From assembly GCA_017608995.1 (NCBI GenBank), contig JAFCEU010000028.1, forward strand, positions 1-15,481: 15,481 nt of DNA, written 5' to 3'. Under the pieces are notes generated by a model. That model was not told the origin of the DNA and ran no database searches. It saw nothing but the letters and a program-made list of their open reading frames with translations. A program made the translations under genes and the position numbers. Source of the DNA: Candidatus Iainarchaeum sp. (GTDB lineage Archaea > Iainarchaeota > Iainarchaeia > Iainarchaeales > DTGL01). Shown here piece by piece: positions 15,091 through 15,481 of this stretch (position 1 is its first letter; each line of letters opens with the position of its first letter).

Positions 15091-15238
15091 TAACATATTC
15101 CTGGAACTTCGGCGATAATAGTACAGCTAGCGGCATAACCGCTCAACACACGTTCGAACAGGCAGGCACATACACAGTAACTCTTACAGTAGAAGACAAC
15201 CAAGGCCTAAAAAGCGAAGCAACCGTAACAATACAAGT
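14968..15238 (+). repeat. PKD nucleotide repeat, copy 2 (with internal 20-bp duplication)
   Basis: This is the partner of 13664-13853. It holds the full PKD sequence plus one extra 20-bp unit directly after the 114-bp identical block, which brings in the TAG stop at 15088-15090. Confidence 0.9.
15062..15101 (+). repeat. Perfect tandem duplication of 20 bp
   Basis: GAACAATAGTAACATATTCC occurs at 15062-15081 and again at 15082-15101 without a mismatch. A 20-bp gain changes the frame. It is absent from the other PKD repeats. Confidence 0.95.
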
Positions 15239-15481
15239 CACCGAGCAGCCTGCACCAAATACAGGCAAGGTGCTTGCAGTAGTTTTGGATGGGGCTGGAA
15301 ATCCTATAGAAGGGGCTAGTGTAACCTTATATAGAGAGGGCATTGCATTTCCGATTACGCCATTGCTTGGACAGAACGCTTACACTGACAGTACAGGCCA
15401 ATATCTTTTCGAGAGTATAGAGCCAAGCACAACAGCATATTTCATAAGAGCCCAGAAGAACGAACTCTTTGGTGAATCAGA
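15084..15481 (+). CDS. Giant surface protein, third segment (third reading frame, runs off the window)
   Basis: The frame resumes after the 20-base duplication. It completes PKD 6 (W-N-F-G-D-N-S-T-A-S-G, then H-T-F-E-Q-A-G-T-Y-T-V-T-L-T-V) and goes on, past a short linker (E-Q-P-A-P-N-T-G), into another carboxypeptidase-regulatory-like module. That module reads K-V-L-A-V-V-L-D-G-A-G-N-P-I-E-G-A-S-V-T-L and Y-T-D-S-T-G-Q-Y-L-F, with no stop before the edge. It has no start codon of its own. Removing one 20-base unit joins it in frame to the middle segment. Repairing both lesions gives a single product of at least about 1,060 residues within the window, with more beyond it. Confidence 0.8.

Noticed and set aside
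1..15481. CRISPR arrays, transposons, integrase or phage genes
   Set aside because: I saw no regularly spaced direct repeats with unique spacers, no transposase or integrase motifs and no terminal inverted repeats. The only strong repeats are within the PKD gene.

Overview
The window looks like chromosomal DNA from an archaeon with a compact, AT-rich genome. Evidence for archaea: a KH-domain beta-CASP nuclease (aCPSF1/FttA type), a 20S proteasome beta subunit, an archaeal NAC protein, a Hel308-type helicase, a Fap7-like adenylate kinase, TATA-box promoters about 25 bp upstream of starts, and GAGGTGAT-type ribosome binding sites. The short intergenic gaps and many unrecognised membrane-anchored proteins suggest a DPANN lineage (Diapherotrites or Micrarchaeota-like). 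That placement is a guess.

Layout. Positions 1-1528 (+) hold the 3' part of a coiled-coil protein with a C-terminal membrane anchor. It converges on 1543-2724 (-), a secreted, C-terminally anchored protein whose start overlaps the end of a Fap7-like kinase (2717-3211, -). Positions 3212-3692 have no convincing protein gene. They contain what looks like a roughly 160-nt structured RNA on the minus strand (about 3284-3446) with its own promoter, and the U-rich 3' region of aCPSF1. aCPSF1 (3693-5585), proteasome beta (about 5658-6302/6314) and a long FKBP isomerase (6409-7137) all lie on the minus strand. A plus-strand membrane-anchored protein of unknown function (7267-8571) converges on NAC (8587-8925, -). 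Then come, on the plus strand, an unrecognised basic coiled-coil protein (9036-9677), a PC4-like small protein (9758-10021) and Hel308 (10032-12161). From 12329 to the right edge lies one very long membrane-anchored surface protein made of carboxypeptidase-regulatory-like and PKD domains. As sequenced, it is broken into three reading frames.

How the genes relate. The minus-strand block groups housekeeping functions: transcript 3'-end formation (aCPSF1), protein folding and nascent-chain binding (FKBP, NAC) and protein degradation (proteasome). The PC4-like/Hel308 pair suggests single-stranded nucleic acid handling. The flanks encode envelope proteins.

The two points most worth following up are the candidate structured RNA at 3284-3446, and the PKD gene. 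In the PKD gene, two nearly identical PKD copies carry different lesions (a 61-nt loss and a 20-nt tandem duplication) at exactly the same base junction. Repairing both restores one open frame.
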